Assembly: GCA_964528315.1 (NCBI GenBank)
Contig: CAZGRO010000059.1
Coordinates: 1-9,416, forward strand
Source of the DNA: JALHTG01 sp964528315
GTDB taxonomy: Archaea; Thermoproteota; Bathyarchaeia; 40CM-2-53-6; JALHTG01
Length of the DNA: 9,416 nt
Direction: 5' to 3'
Below the pieces are notes generated by a model, which did no database searches, had not been told where the DNA came from, and saw nothing but the letters and a program-made list of their open reading frames with translations. Both the position numbers and the translations under genes were made by a program. Positions 1 to 6,779 of the stretch are shown in pieces. The number at the start of each line of letters is the position of its first letter. The first letter of the stretch is position 1.

Positions 1-193
1 CAAGCTGGGTCATCCCAGCTTCGAAGGATCCTCTTGTTCTGGTGGAGGTCTTCTGGAAGACCATGCCCAAGGTCTTCCCTTCCAATGCGTGGGCATACTT
101 GCTCGGATTCTTCTTGACCTCCAGGGCCTCCTTTGTAAGCTGAATCAGTTCTTCGCCGGTCCAATTCCTGTAATGCAGCATGTGCCGCATCAT
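1..193 (-). CDS. argF: Ornithine carbamoyltransferase, N-terminal part (cut by the left edge)
   Basis: Transfers the carbamoyl group of carbamoyl phosphate to ornithine, giving citrulline, in the cytoplasm (arginine synthesis, or the reverse in arginine breakdown). I translated the minus strand directly: 64 codons begin MMRHMLHYRNWTGEELIQLT and include the carbamoyl-phosphate-binding motif STRTR at residues 51-55, inside FQKTSTRTRGSFEAGMTQL. The family usually has V where this protein has G after STRTR. The remaining roughly 240 residues, with the HCLP-type ornithine site, lie outside the window, so related carbamoyltransferases are not strictly excluded. The ATG at 193 was chosen because a GGAG lies 6 bases upstream (200-203) and an in-frame stop at 203-205 closes the frame. 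The gene is divergent from arginase, whose product ornithine is its substrate. Confidence 0.87.
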   Translation of the reverse strand, partial: MMRHMLHYRNWTGEELIQLTKEALEVKKNPSKYAHALEGKTLGMVFQKTSTRTRGSFEAGMTQL

Positions 194-230
194 CAATCTC
201 TCCTACATCATCGGGCTGTGGAGCATGCTT

Positions 231-238
231 CTAAAATC
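231..238 (-). promoter_or_regulatory. Possible TATA box of argF
   Basis: Read on the minus strand this is GATTTTAG, an A/T-rich box about 40 bases before the argF ATG. An archaeal start site about 25 bases downstream would leave a short leader holding the GGAG ribosome site. It rests on composition and spacing only. Confidence 0.3.
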
Positions 239-280
239 ATCTGTGACGTCGAATCATCCGACTCTCGAAGAACATTGACA

Positions 281-299
281 GCCTTCAATTTCTGAAGGC
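281..299. promoter_or_regulatory. Perfect 7-bp inverted repeat in the argF/arginase gap, possible operator
   Basis: The arms GCCTTCA and TGAAGGC pair perfectly around the 5-base centre ATTTC. It sits in the gap between two divergent arginine genes. It lies 88 bases before the argF ATG and 87 to 117 bases before the arginase start candidates. A dimeric regulator could bind here. The spacing suits a shared operator better than a terminator, because no gene ends here and no T-tract follows. No sequence match to a known operator is claimed. Confidence 0.4.
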
Positions 300-370
300 A
301 ATGGAGTTGAAGAAGCCGGGAATTCCATCCTGCTTGTCTGCAACACTCATATGTTCGGGACTCATTTGTC

Positions 371-376
371 AAATAC
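371..376 (+). promoter_or_regulatory. Possible TATA box of the arginase gene
   Basis: AAATAC is the most A/T-rich short box just before the arginase frame. A start of transcription about 25 bases downstream would fall near 398, where an in-frame GTG lies, so the mRNA could be leaderless or nearly so. This conflicts with a start at 386. The evidence is weak: composition and spacing only. Confidence 0.25.
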
Positions 377-385
377 GCGAAACGG

Positions 386-1336
386 TTGGTGGTGTGCGTG
401 ATCAGGCCTAGGACCGTGGACGCTTCCGCTGCGAAGAAGGTGGCAATTGTCGGAGTACCTATGGATTTGGGGGCTAATCGACGCGGCGTGGACATGGGGC
501 CCAGCGCTATCAGAATAACTCAGCTGACAGATGCAATTCGCGAGCTTGGAATCGATGTTGTCGATGTCGGGGATATTGATGTTCCTATTCCGGAGGAGGT
601 CCCTTCAGGCGATTCCAGAATGAAGTACGTGCGGGAGATACATAAGGTCTGCAATCAATTGCACAATGCCATTAGCAAGGTGATGCTTGACGGTCGGACA
701 CCGGTAGCCTTGGGCGGTGATCATTCGATGGCGATCGGGTCGATTGAGGCTGTATCAGGCCAATGTGCAGCAAAGGGAGAGAGGCTCGGTTTGATCTGGG
801 CAGATGCGCATGGAGATATGAATACGCCTTCAACAACGCTGACAGGCAATGTTCACGGAATGCCGCTTTCACATGTTCTGGGAATGTGGAGTGACGAAGA
901 TTTTCCATGCAAGACCGCCGGCAGAGTCCATAGCACGAATTCATGCCTTGTCGGAGTGAGGGACTTGGATGAGCGCGAGAAGAAGCTGATCAAAGATTCG
1001 GGGATTCACGTCTTCACCATGAAGGAAATCGATCGTTTCGGCATCGCCCAGATCATGCAGGATGTGATTAGCATCGCAACGACCGGGACTGCTGGGATAC
1101 ACTTGAGTTTCGATGCTGACGTACTGGACCCATCCATAGCGCCAGGGGTGGGCACACCGAAGAAAGGAGGATTAGACTATCGTGAGGCGCACTTCTTGAT
1201 GGAGTCAATCGCGGACAGCGGGAAGCTGATCGGCTTGGACATAGTTGAGGTGAATCCGATCTTGGATGTTCGGAACGCGACAGCGGAACTAGCCAACGAA
1301 CTCATACTATCTGCACTTGGTAAGAGCATTTTCTAG
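386..1336 (+). CDS. rocF: Arginase
   Basis: Hydrolyses L-arginine to L-ornithine and urea with a two-manganese centre; cytoplasmic. The ureohydrolase motifs are complete: GGDHS at 110-114 (H113), DAHGD at 140-144, SFDADVLDP at 241-249 (D243, D245), and GLDIVEVNP at 283-291 with E288. Arginase rather than agmatinase is indicated by N146, T153 and H157 in the loop NTPSTTLTGNVHG, which line up with human N130, S137 and H141, and by VRDLD at 191-195, matching the substrate-amino-group aspartates. The C-terminus NATAELANELILSALGK is also arginase-like. At 316 aa it is of normal length. The start is uncertain: 386 (TTG) is the longest frame, while GTG codons at 389, 392, 398 and 416 are alternatives. 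The conserved region begins only at residue 17, and a TATA-like box at 371-376 favours 398 or 416. Its neighbour argF would use the ornithine produced. Confidence 0.9.
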   Translation: MVVCVIRPRTVDASAAKKVAIVGVPMDLGANRRGVDMGPSAIRITQLTDAIRELGIDVVDVGDIDVPIPEEVPSGDSRMKYVREIHKVCNQLHNAISKVMLDGRTPVALGGDHSMAIGSIEAVSGQCAAKGERLGLIWADAHGDMNTPSTTLTGNVHGMPLSHVLGMWSDEDFPCKTAGRVHSTNSCLVGVRDLDEREKKLIKDSGIHVFTMKEIDRFGIAQIMQDVISIATTGTAGIHLSFDADVLDPSIAPGVGTPKKGGLDYREAHFLMESIADSGKLIGLDIVEVNPILDVRNATAELANELILSALGKSIF

Positions 1337-1464
1337 ATGCATATTCCTTCAGTCGTGCAGTGCGGGGAAGCTCTCCAGAGCCATCATAGACTCTTGCTTA
1401 TGCTGACGATGCCTCAGCTCTCGCCGATTGAGCGCGCATGGCGGCAGGCAGGCTCCCGCAACAG

Positions 1465-1470
1465 TTTAAG
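1465..1470 (+). promoter_or_regulatory. Possible TATA box of the TrmB-type regulator gene
   Basis: TTTAAG lies about 40 bases before the ATG at 1506, a spacing that would leave a leader of about a dozen bases containing the GGGAG ribosome site at 1495-1499, 6 bases before the ATG. The rest of the 169-base gap after arginase shows no coding frame and only weak short hairpins. Confidence 0.35.
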
Positions 1471-1505
1471 GACGCACCGGAGAAGTAGATGAGTGGGAGT
1501 CAGAA

Positions 1506-2303
1506 ATGAGCAGTAAAGGCATGGAGCTGCTGAAGTCACTTGGGTTCTCTGAGAATCAATGCAAGATCTACTTCGCCCTGCTGGAGTCGTCTCAGGGAGA
1601 GAGCATTGACCGAGTCATGACGGAGCTTGGGGTTCCGCTGGCTGAGGCGGAGGAGGCTGTGAAACTGCTTCTGGACAGTGAGGCTGTCAAGGTTGTTAGC
1701 AACAGGTTAGAGGCGAACCCACCCAAACAGTTTCTCACGAAACTCATGGAGGAGAGAAGAGTAGAAAGCGAAAAGCAACTGAAGGATATTTCAGAGACCA
1801 GTATCTCGCTCCAGAAGATATTGGAGCCAACGTATTGGGAGAAGAGGCGAGGGCTCAGGCCTGAGGACATTCTCGAACCTTTGGATGATTTGGCCTCGAT
1901 GGAGATCAGGACCGTCAAAGTGATCGCGAACGCTGAGAATAGTATTCGGATTTTCGCTCAGACATTTGGCTGGTACAATAAGATCCGTGAGGAATTGTAT
2001 CGTGCTATTGAACGAAAGGTGAAGATGCGCGTAATAATGACCGATGCAGACAAGAGCTCAGACAGGGTCTGCAAGGAGCTCAGGGATATGGGCGCTGAAG
2101 TCAGACTTTCTGGACAAGACTGGTACCCCATCAGGGGCACTCTTGTCGACGACTTGGAACTTGTCTTTCTGATATGGGCGACTGACAAGAAGCAGATCCC
2201 GAAACCTGTGTACTATAGACCTCACTACACAAGGAACCCTGGGCTTATCCGAGTTTTCGCTGACGCATTCGCTAGACGATGGGACCAGTCAAAGCCAATC
2301 TAG
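1506..2303 (+). CDS. TrmB-family transcriptional regulator
   Basis: DNA-binding regulator of the archaeal TrmB type, which in studied members senses sugars or other small ligands and represses or activates transporter and central-metabolism genes. Residues 5-75 form a winged helix-turn-helix, opening GMELLKSLGFSENQCKIYFA, which is the typical TrmB N-terminus. A charged, probably coiled helix follows (75-110). Residues 130-262 resemble the phospholipase-D-like TrmB effector domain: TVKVIANAENSIRIF, then KVKMRVIMTDAD, ending in VFADAFARRWD. The length of 265 aa is usual. The ATG at 1506 has a GGGAG 6 bases upstream. The ligand cannot be told from sequence. It follows arginase on the same strand but after 169 bases with its own promoter-like box, so control of the arginine genes is only a hypothesis. 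Confidence 0.85.
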   Translation: MSSKGMELLKSLGFSENQCKIYFALLESSQGESIDRVMTELGVPLAEAEEAVKLLLDSEAVKVVSNRLEANPPKQFLTKLMEERRVESEKQLKDISETSISLQKILEPTYWEKRRGLRPEDILEPLDDLASMEIRTVKVIANAENSIRIFAQTFGWYNKIREELYRAIERKVKMRVIMTDADKSSDRVCKELRDMGAEVRLSGQDWYPIRGTLVDDLELVFLIWATDKKQIPKPVYYRPHYTRNPGLIRVFADAFARRWDQSKPI

Positions 2304-2751
2304 CATCCCACAGCTTGGGCTTCAGGCCCAATCTGCGGTAAACCGCCATCAGAGCATGTACAGTTCGCACATCGTTGCTTGACTGAACATACATGAGGTG
2401 GCTTTCGCAGTTGCAGTCTGATGATCCGAAGCCGCGTACCGGGAAGATGCCCCCAACCTGATTTCGGATGATTCTATTCACCGCACACTCAAGATCTCTG
2501 TCGCTCTCAGAATACACGCACGCGATGATTGAGCAGTCATCAAGGCCTAGAAGGTAGTCTATGTGCCAGAACCTACGTTTCTGCCTGCTCCAATGTCTCT
2601 GGATCCTTCTTTCGAGCGAGGTCGACGCTTCTCCACGGGCTGAACCTGTGTAGACATACAGCCCTTTCCTGAAGCAGTTGTTCCCCAAGGCTCCCACTCT
2701 GCACCTTGCGTCTCTCTTCAACCGCACTGCCAATGTGTAGATTCCTTTCAC
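2272..2751 (-). CDS. DUF123 GIY-YIG nuclease-family protein
   Basis: Belongs to the DUF123/Uri branch of GIY-YIG endonucleases, mainly archaeal; the biological substrate is not known. In order: GIYTL at 3-7 and GLYVYTGSA at 30-38, corresponding to the GIY and YIG strands; SLERRIQRHW at 45-54 with the conserved arginine; FWHIDYLL at 61-68; LECAVNRI at 87-94 with a candidate metal-binding Glu; and FGSSDCNCESHL at 108-119 with a CxC pair. The domain covers about 1-125; the last 35 residues are an extension without recognisable motif. The start is GTG at 2751, since an in-frame stop (2755-2757) lies just upstream; a GAGGGA ribosome site (2759-2764) precedes it. The 3' end overlaps the end of the TrmB gene by 32 bases on the opposite strand. 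Confidence 0.87.
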   Translation of the reverse strand: MKGIYTLAVRLKRDARCRVGALGNNCFRKGLYVYTGSARGEASTSLERRIQRHWSRQKRRFWHIDYLLGLDDCSIIACVYSESDRDLECAVNRIIRNQVGGIFPVRGFGSSDCNCESHLMYVQSSNDVRTVHALMAVYRRLGLKPKLWDARLALTGPIV

Positions 2752-2907
2752 ACGTCATTCCCTCGCCGATGCCTCGAACTGTTCCGATCTTCCAGCCCCA
2801 TACTGCAAAGTGGGCCTATTGCTCCTGACCTGCGGATCTTTTGGGTTGATGTCTGAGCCTAGGCAGGACAAGTGGCCCCCTCGGTGCTCCACCATTAATA
2901 GGCTAAG

Positions 2908-2916
2908 CTTACATAA
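2908..2916 (+). promoter_or_regulatory. Possible TATA box of the glmM operon
   Basis: CTTACATAA lies about 60 bases before the glmM ATG at 2973. Transcription would start near 2940, which makes an upstream start at 2922 unlikely. A second candidate, TTAATA, sits just upstream. The 221-base gap to the divergent DUF123 gene otherwise holds no convincing gene. Confidence 0.4.
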
Positions 2917-2972
2917 GGGCGATGCGCGGAACTTACATCCTGCCTTACGAACCTTTGCGGAAGACCTCGGGA

Positions 2973-4337
2973 ATGAGCAACACTCGTCTCTTTGGAACTA
3001 ATGGCGTGCGAGGAGTCGTGAATACAGAGCTCACCGCAGGCTTAGTGCTTGAACTCAGCCAATCGATTGGGACTTTTTTCAAAGGCGGTCGGGTTCTCGT
3101 TGGCCGCGACGGTCGAGTGAGCGGCCGCATGCTTACAGAAGCTGCGATAGCAGGGTTAACGAGCGTAGGCTGCGAGGTCCATGATATTGGACTTGCTCCA
3201 ACTCCATGCATCCAGTACCTTACAAGAAACTGGGGGATGGATGGTGGCTTGGCGATTACGGCAAGTCACAATCCACCCGAGTACAACGGGGTGAAGGTCT
3301 TGGCTAGGGATGGGGTGGAGGTGACTCGCTCCGAGGAGGCTTTGATCGAGGGGATCTATGGAAGAAGAGAATGGTCTGTGGCTGACTGGAGAAAGATCGG
3401 GCAGATATATCGAAGAAGTAATGGAGTAGATGCCTATCTTCGCGATCTTGGGAGACACTTTGACCGTGACGCCATAGCCAAGGCGAGCCTGACCGTTCTG
3501 GTTGATCCGGGAAACGGAGTTGGAGCATTGACCACCCCATATTTCCTCCGGGAGCTGGGATGCGGCGTCCGCACGATCAACTCGAATGTGGACGGCAATT
3601 TCCCAAATAGGCCTTCGGAGCCAACTCCGGACAGCCTAAGATATCTCACTGAGATCGTTAGAGATCAAAACATCGATTTTGCCGTGGCGCTTGACGGGGA
3701 CGCTGACAGAGCGATATTTCTTGACGAAAAGGGCCAGATCCACTGGGGCGACAAGAGCTTTGCCTTGATCGAGAAGTTCTTCCTCATGGACAATACAGGG
3801 GAAAGGATTGTGACTCCTGTGAGCTCCTCGCAGCTGATAGAGGATGTTGCGAAAATGTACGGTGGCACGGTTGTTTGGACTAGGGTGGGAAGTGTGGACG
3901 TTTCACGAAAGATGATTGAAACCGGCGCCAAGCTTGGCGGGGAGGAAAACGGAGGAATTCTGTATTCGCCTCACATACCGGTCAGAGATGGAACAATTGC
4001 AGCGGCCTTCATAGCAGGCATACTAGCGAGAACAAGCGAAAAGCTCTCCAACCTAATCTCTCAACTACCCACCTATCACAACACCAAAGAGAAAGTGTTC
4101 TGCCCAAACGAAAAGAAGGACAGGGTTCTAGAGGGAATCAGAGAAAGAGCAAGCGGCACGAAGCTCGAGACTATCGACGGCGTCAAGGTTTGGCATGAGG
4201 ACCAAAGCTGGATTCTGATAAGGCCTAGTGGCACAGAACCAGCATTCAGACTATTCGCCGAAGCAAAGAGAAGGGACAGAGTGGATCAGCTTGTTTCGCA
4301 TTATAAGCAGATTGTGGAAGACCTCGTCAAGCGATGA
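2973..4337 (+). CDS. glmM: Phosphoglucosamine mutase (phosphohexomutase family)
   Basis: Interconverts glucosamine-6-phosphate and glucosamine-1-phosphate, the step leading to UDP-GlcNAc; cytoplasmic. All four alpha-D-phosphohexomutase signatures are present: the phosphoserine loop TASHNP at 96-101 (S98 catalytic), the Mg2+ loop DGDADR at 241-246, the sugar-binding loop GGEENGG at 322-328 and the phosphate-binding loop RPSGTEP at 417-423. The N-terminus LFGTNGVRG fits the GlmM/phosphomannomutase type, and 454 aa is normal. Archaeal relatives can also act on mannose or glucose phosphates, so specificity is inferred from the HexNAc genes next to it. The ATG at 2973 was chosen over one 51 bases upstream because the conserved domain starts there and the upstream ATG sits almost on the TATA-like box. 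It is the first gene of an operon; the next begins 6 bases after its stop. Confidence 0.9.
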   Translation: MSNTRLFGTNGVRGVVNTELTAGLVLELSQSIGTFFKGGRVLVGRDGRVSGRMLTEAAIAGLTSVGCEVHDIGLAPTPCIQYLTRNWGMDGGLAITASHNPPEYNGVKVLARDGVEVTRSEEALIEGIYGRREWSVADWRKIGQIYRRSNGVDAYLRDLGRHFDRDAIAKASLTVLVDPGNGVGALTTPYFLRELGCGVRTINSNVDGNFPNRPSEPTPDSLRYLTEIVRDQNIDFAVALDGDADRAIFLDEKGQIHWGDKSFALIEKFFLMDNTGERIVTPVSSSQLIEDVAKMYGGTVVWTRVGSVDVSRKMIETGAKLGGEENGGILYSPHIPVRDGTIAAAFIAGILARTSEKLSNLISQLPTYHNTKEKVFCPNEKKDRVLEGIRERASGTKLETIDGVKVWHEDQSWILIRPSGTEPAFRLFAEAKRRDRVDQLVSHYKQIVEDLVKR

Positions 4338-4343
4338 AGAATA

Positions 4344-5348
4344 ATGGAGCCTTCCTTGCCAACTGATTTCGTATCGCTCGTGATGCTGCTGGGACTAGGA
4401 TTTCTAGTGACGTTTCTGGCTACAGGTCTCCTCGCCAAACTAAACACGAGGCTTGGAATAGTTGGAATTGATGTTCATAAGAGGGAAAGGCCGAAGCTGC
4501 CTGAGATGTGTGGGCTGGCGATCACGATAGGCCTAGTGTCCTCAGCTGCTTTGGCTGCTTTCCTCTTTCCGGCAGAACAGCGGAAACTCTTGGCATTTAC
4601 TTTGTGCGTCAGCATCGCCACACTCATAGGTATAATCGACGACCTGAAACCTCTCAGCCCAAAGCTTAAGCCCATGTTGACGGCATTTGCTGCAGCCCCA
4701 ATAGTTCTGTTAGGGACGTATGCTCCGTATGTGGCGATACCTTTTCTTGGGACCGCCAGACTCACAATCGTTTATCCTTTGCTGATATTAATTGCGATAC
4801 CAGTTCTTGCAAACGCAATCAACATGATGAACCCCTTCAACGGAGCCATGAGCGGAACATGCAGCGTGCTGTCCTTGTCAATGATCGTCTACCTCTTGGT
4901 CCTTGGGCGTGGCAATGAGACTATTTTGCCAGCAGCCCTTCTGGGATCATTGCTGGCCTTTCACAGGTACAACAGGTATCCTGCGCGCGTTTTCTCAGGA
5001 GATACAGGCGACCTCTCAGTCGGCGCAGCCATTGGCGCATTGACGATAATGGGCAGGTTGGAGGTCCCGATGATGATTGCCATGATTCCCCACATTACGA
5101 ACGCCTTCTACCTGCTCTCAAGCCTGGGGGGATTGCGTGAGAGACGTCAGATAGTCAATCGGCCGACTCGGCTTCTTGAGAATGAAATGCTTGAGGCGGC
5201 GGATGATGGGAAGGCGCCGGTAACGTTGTCCAGAATTATTTTGGCCGGAGGACCTCTTCGCGAGAGACAGATAGTGAGCATAATGATCGCTTTGACAGCG
5301 GCTAGTTCGCTGCTTGGCTTTGTGACGCTTTTTCTGATGCCAAGGTGA
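4344..5348 (+). CDS. Polyprenyl-phosphate GlcNAc-1-phosphate transferase (GPT/MraY/WecA family)
   Basis: Probably transfers HexNAc-1-phosphate from UDP-HexNAc to dolichyl phosphate at the cytoplasmic face of the membrane, the first step of a lipid-linked glycan, as archaeal AglH and eukaryotic Alg7 do. It is a hydrophobic 334-aa protein with about 9-10 membrane helices. Family motifs: DVHKRERPKLPEMCG at 43-57 (phosphate/entry loop), IIDDLKPLSPKLKP at 97-110 with the Asp pair D99-D100, LANAINMMNPFNG at 155-167, and FSGDTGDLSVGA at 217-228 with D220. The NAIN...NG form lacks the Asp residues of bacterial MraY/WecA (NLTDGLDG type) and resembles eukaryotic GPT instead. A cytoplasmic loop at about 262-310 is rich in Arg. 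It lies 6 bases after glmM and shares bases with the next gene. Substrate specificity is inferred from context. Confidence 0.85.
   Translation: MEPSLPTDFVSLVMLLGLGFLVTFLATGLLAKLNTRLGIVGIDVHKRERPKLPEMCGLAITIGLVSSAALAAFLFPAEQRKLLAFTLCVSIATLIGIIDDLKPLSPKLKPMLTAFAAAPIVLLGTYAPYVAIPFLGTARLTIVYPLLILIAIPVLANAINMMNPFNGAMSGTCSVLSLSMIVYLLVLGRGNETILPAALLGSLLAFHRYNRYPARVFSGDTGDLSVGAAIGALTIMGRLEVPMMIAMIPHITNAFYLLSSLGGLRERRQIVNRPTRLLENEMLEAADDGKAPVTLSRIILAGGPLRERQIVSIMIALTAASSLLGFVTLFLMPR
5343..5348 (+). promoter_or_regulatory. Ribosome-binding site inside the stop region of the transferase gene
   Basis: AGGTGA, a strong archaeal anti-16S match, contains the TGA stop of the transferase gene and stands 5 bases before the ATG at 5354. 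It favours that ATG over the GTG at 5345 as the start of the small membrane protein, and implies translation coupled to termination of the upstream gene. Confidence 0.6.
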
Positions 5349-5353
5349 GTCTG

Positions 5354-5608
5354 ATGCTGAAGAGACTGGCCTCGCTTGTCGGACTGATCGTTGCTGCTTG
5401 GCTCACAATCCTGTTTGGCCTCTTTGCGATCTTCAGGCTGGTCTTCGAATTCACCATGCCATCACAAAGCGGATTCGCACCAGTGCTAATTGCAGTTCTA
5501 AGAGCATTTATCGGAGTCGGAGTTGGCGTTGCATGGCTTCTGATCTGGCAGAAACTTGCCAGCATCTATCTCTGGAGAAATTTGAAGGCATCAGCGAAAG
5601 CGCACTAG
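5354..5608 (+). CDS. Small two-helix membrane protein of unknown function
   Basis: Not recognised as a named family. The 84-aa product is mostly hydrophobic: helix 1 at about 6-30, a short polar turn (MPSQSG, 35-40) and helix 2 at about 42-66, rich in glycine and valine (GVGVGVAW). Lys/Arg residues sit at the N-terminus (K3, R4) and after helix 2 (K67, R75, K78, K82). By the positive-inside rule both ends face the cytoplasm as a hairpin. The ATG at 5354 follows an AGGTGA at 5 bases; a GTG at 5345, overlapping the upstream stop, would add three residues. Coupling to the GlcNAc-1-P transferase gene supports a real gene and suggests a membrane partner for that enzyme, but this is inference. Its end overlaps the convergent DUF354 gene by 18 bases. 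Confidence 0.7.
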   Translation: MLKRLASLVGLIVAAWLTILFGLFAIFRLVFEFTMPSQSGFAPVLIAVLRAFIGVGVGVAWLLIWQKLASIYLWRNLKASAKAH

Positions 5609-6652
5609 ATGCTTTTCGATGATCGCTATGGGATCATCCATTCCAGCTAGGAGTCTCATCGCTCTAGCCTTTAGCGCTTCTCGGTAGCGATCATCACGAT
5701 ACATGCGAACCGCGTACTTCACAATTCCCTTTATGTCTCTGATTCTTTCGATGACCCCGAGCTTGATGAGATATTCGTCCACATATGTTGGGGGAGCGGG
5801 ATAGAATGAAACCGTTGGGACCCCCAGTAGCGCTGACTCAGCAGTCATAGTTCCTCCTCCGCCAAGGAAGAGACTGGAATAGCTGAGCAGGCTTGTGGCG
5901 TCGATTACGCGATCAGCAACGATGGCCGATTCGCCCATAAGTTTCTTTGTGGATCTGATCGCGTCATATCTAGGCAACAAGACTATCTGACAGCGAGGCA
6001 GTTTCTGTCTTAGAGCTCGAATCAGGGCCACCAATTGAATCGCATGTGTACCGTTGTCAAGAAGATAAGAGGCTTCGGTTTCCTCAGGCCTAACAGTGAT
6101 CATTGGGAGAGACTGATCCAAGCCCAAGTCGTCTAGGACTCTTGGATTAGGTTTGAATTCTTTAAGCCAGGCAGCTGGATCCAGCGCGTCATACTGCACA
6201 ATTTGATCTTCTCCTATGCCATATCTGCTCCAAGCGCTCTTGGGAACAACCTTCGGAGTGAACAGCATCTTAGATAATGGAATTGTGAGTCGAGAAACGG
6301 CTTCGGCATGAGGTGAATCGCTGACACAGTAGTGTGGAACCGATAGGCCATATGCGACTCTTGCTGCTTCTGGAGATGAGAAGGATAAGGCAAGGTCGCA
6401 TCTTCTTTTAGACAGCAGAAGCGCTAGCCGTCTTGTGCGTTCGGCACTTGATACAAGTTTGTTCTTGAGGATTCGCCCTCCATGTCTACCAATCTTGATG
6501 GCCGAGATTTTTCTGATTTCAAGGAGCTGATTCACTTCCCGGTATTTTCGCGTTGTCGCAAGAATCTCTGCTCCGTGTCCTGAAAGACGCTTGATGAGTG
6601 GGGTGAAGAAGTTGGCTTGTTTCGGTGTGAGTATGTCGATCCATGCTCTCAA
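5591..6652 (-). CDS. DUF354 protein, putative GT-B-fold glycosyltransferase
   Basis: Member of DUF354, a largely archaeal family related in fold to UDP-GlcNAc 2-epimerase and GT-B glycosyltransferases; activity is not established. The N-terminus MRAWIDILTPKQANFFTPLI and the following ILATTRKYRE (30-39) are characteristic. A second Rossmann-like half includes PMITVRPEETEASYLLDNG (183-201), CQIVLLPRYD (221-230) and FLGGGGTMTAESALLGVPT (262-280), the glycine-rich loop and Glu that in GT-B and epimerase proteins contact the nucleotide sugar. The 353 aa is normal. The TTG at 6652 was chosen because it gives the family N-terminus exactly; no ATG exists between it and the in-frame stop at 6674-6676, and a GGAG lies 11 bases upstream. 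No membrane helix is evident. Neighbours suggest it handles UDP-HexNAc-type sugars, perhaps extending the lipid-linked glycan. Confidence 0.84.
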   Translation of the reverse strand: MRAWIDILTPKQANFFTPLIKRLSGHGAEILATTRKYREVNQLLEIRKISAIKIGRHGGRILKNKLVSSAERTRRLALLLSKRRCDLALSFSSPEAARVAYGLSVPHYCVSDSPHAEAVSRLTIPLSKMLFTPKVVPKSAWSRYGIGEDQIVQYDALDPAAWLKEFKPNPRVLDDLGLDQSLPMITVRPEETEASYLLDNGTHAIQLVALIRALRQKLPRCQIVLLPRYDAIRSTKKLMGESAIVADRVIDATSLLSYSSLFLGGGGTMTAESALLGVPTVSFYPAPPTYVDEYLIKLGVIERIRDIKGIVKYAVRMYRDDRYREALKARAMRLLAGMDDPIAIIEKHLVRFR

Positions 6653-6762
6653 TTTCTGTCCGGCTCCGGGCAGTCAGGGCATGCTAGTTACGTATCGTTC
6701 AGTTATCAATCTTCTTCAGAGATCATTGCCGCAAAGATATGAGAATGCGATTTGGCTGTGCT

Positions 6763-6778
6763 CAATAAAGCAATAAAT
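6763..6778 (+). promoter_or_regulatory. Promoter-like A/T box with repeated CAATAAA before wecC
   Basis: CAATAAA occurs twice, at 6763-6769 and 6771-6777, 8 bases apart. Either copy could serve as the TATA element; the second is 38 bases before the TTG start and would place transcription initiation near 6800. It is the most A/T-rich stretch of the 163-base divergent gap. Confidence 0.38.
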
Positions 6779-6779
6779 G

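Noticed and set aside
225..265. tRNA-like fragments (CTTCTAA loop and a TCGAATC stretch)
   Set aside because: The flanking bases do not pair into anticodon, T or acceptor stems, so no cloverleaf forms.
89..295. Plus-strand open frame of 68 codons over the left end
   Set aside because: It lies opposite the argF coding region, whose minus-strand translation carries clear family motifs; the plus-strand peptide shows none.
208..495. Minus-strand open frame spanning the argF/arginase gap
   Set aside because: It runs antisense into the conserved arginase N-terminus and its product has no recognisable domain.
1370..1381. Short hairpin GCTC/GAGC after arginase, considered as a terminator
   Set aside because: Only a 4-bp stem and no T-tract follows.
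2922..2972. Upstream ATG extending glmM by 17 residues
   Set aside because: The extension has no counterpart in the family and starts almost on the TATA-like box.
2810..3001. Plus-strand open frame of 63 codons before glmM
   Set aside because: It overlaps the glmM start out of frame, has no family resemblance and covers the likely promoter.
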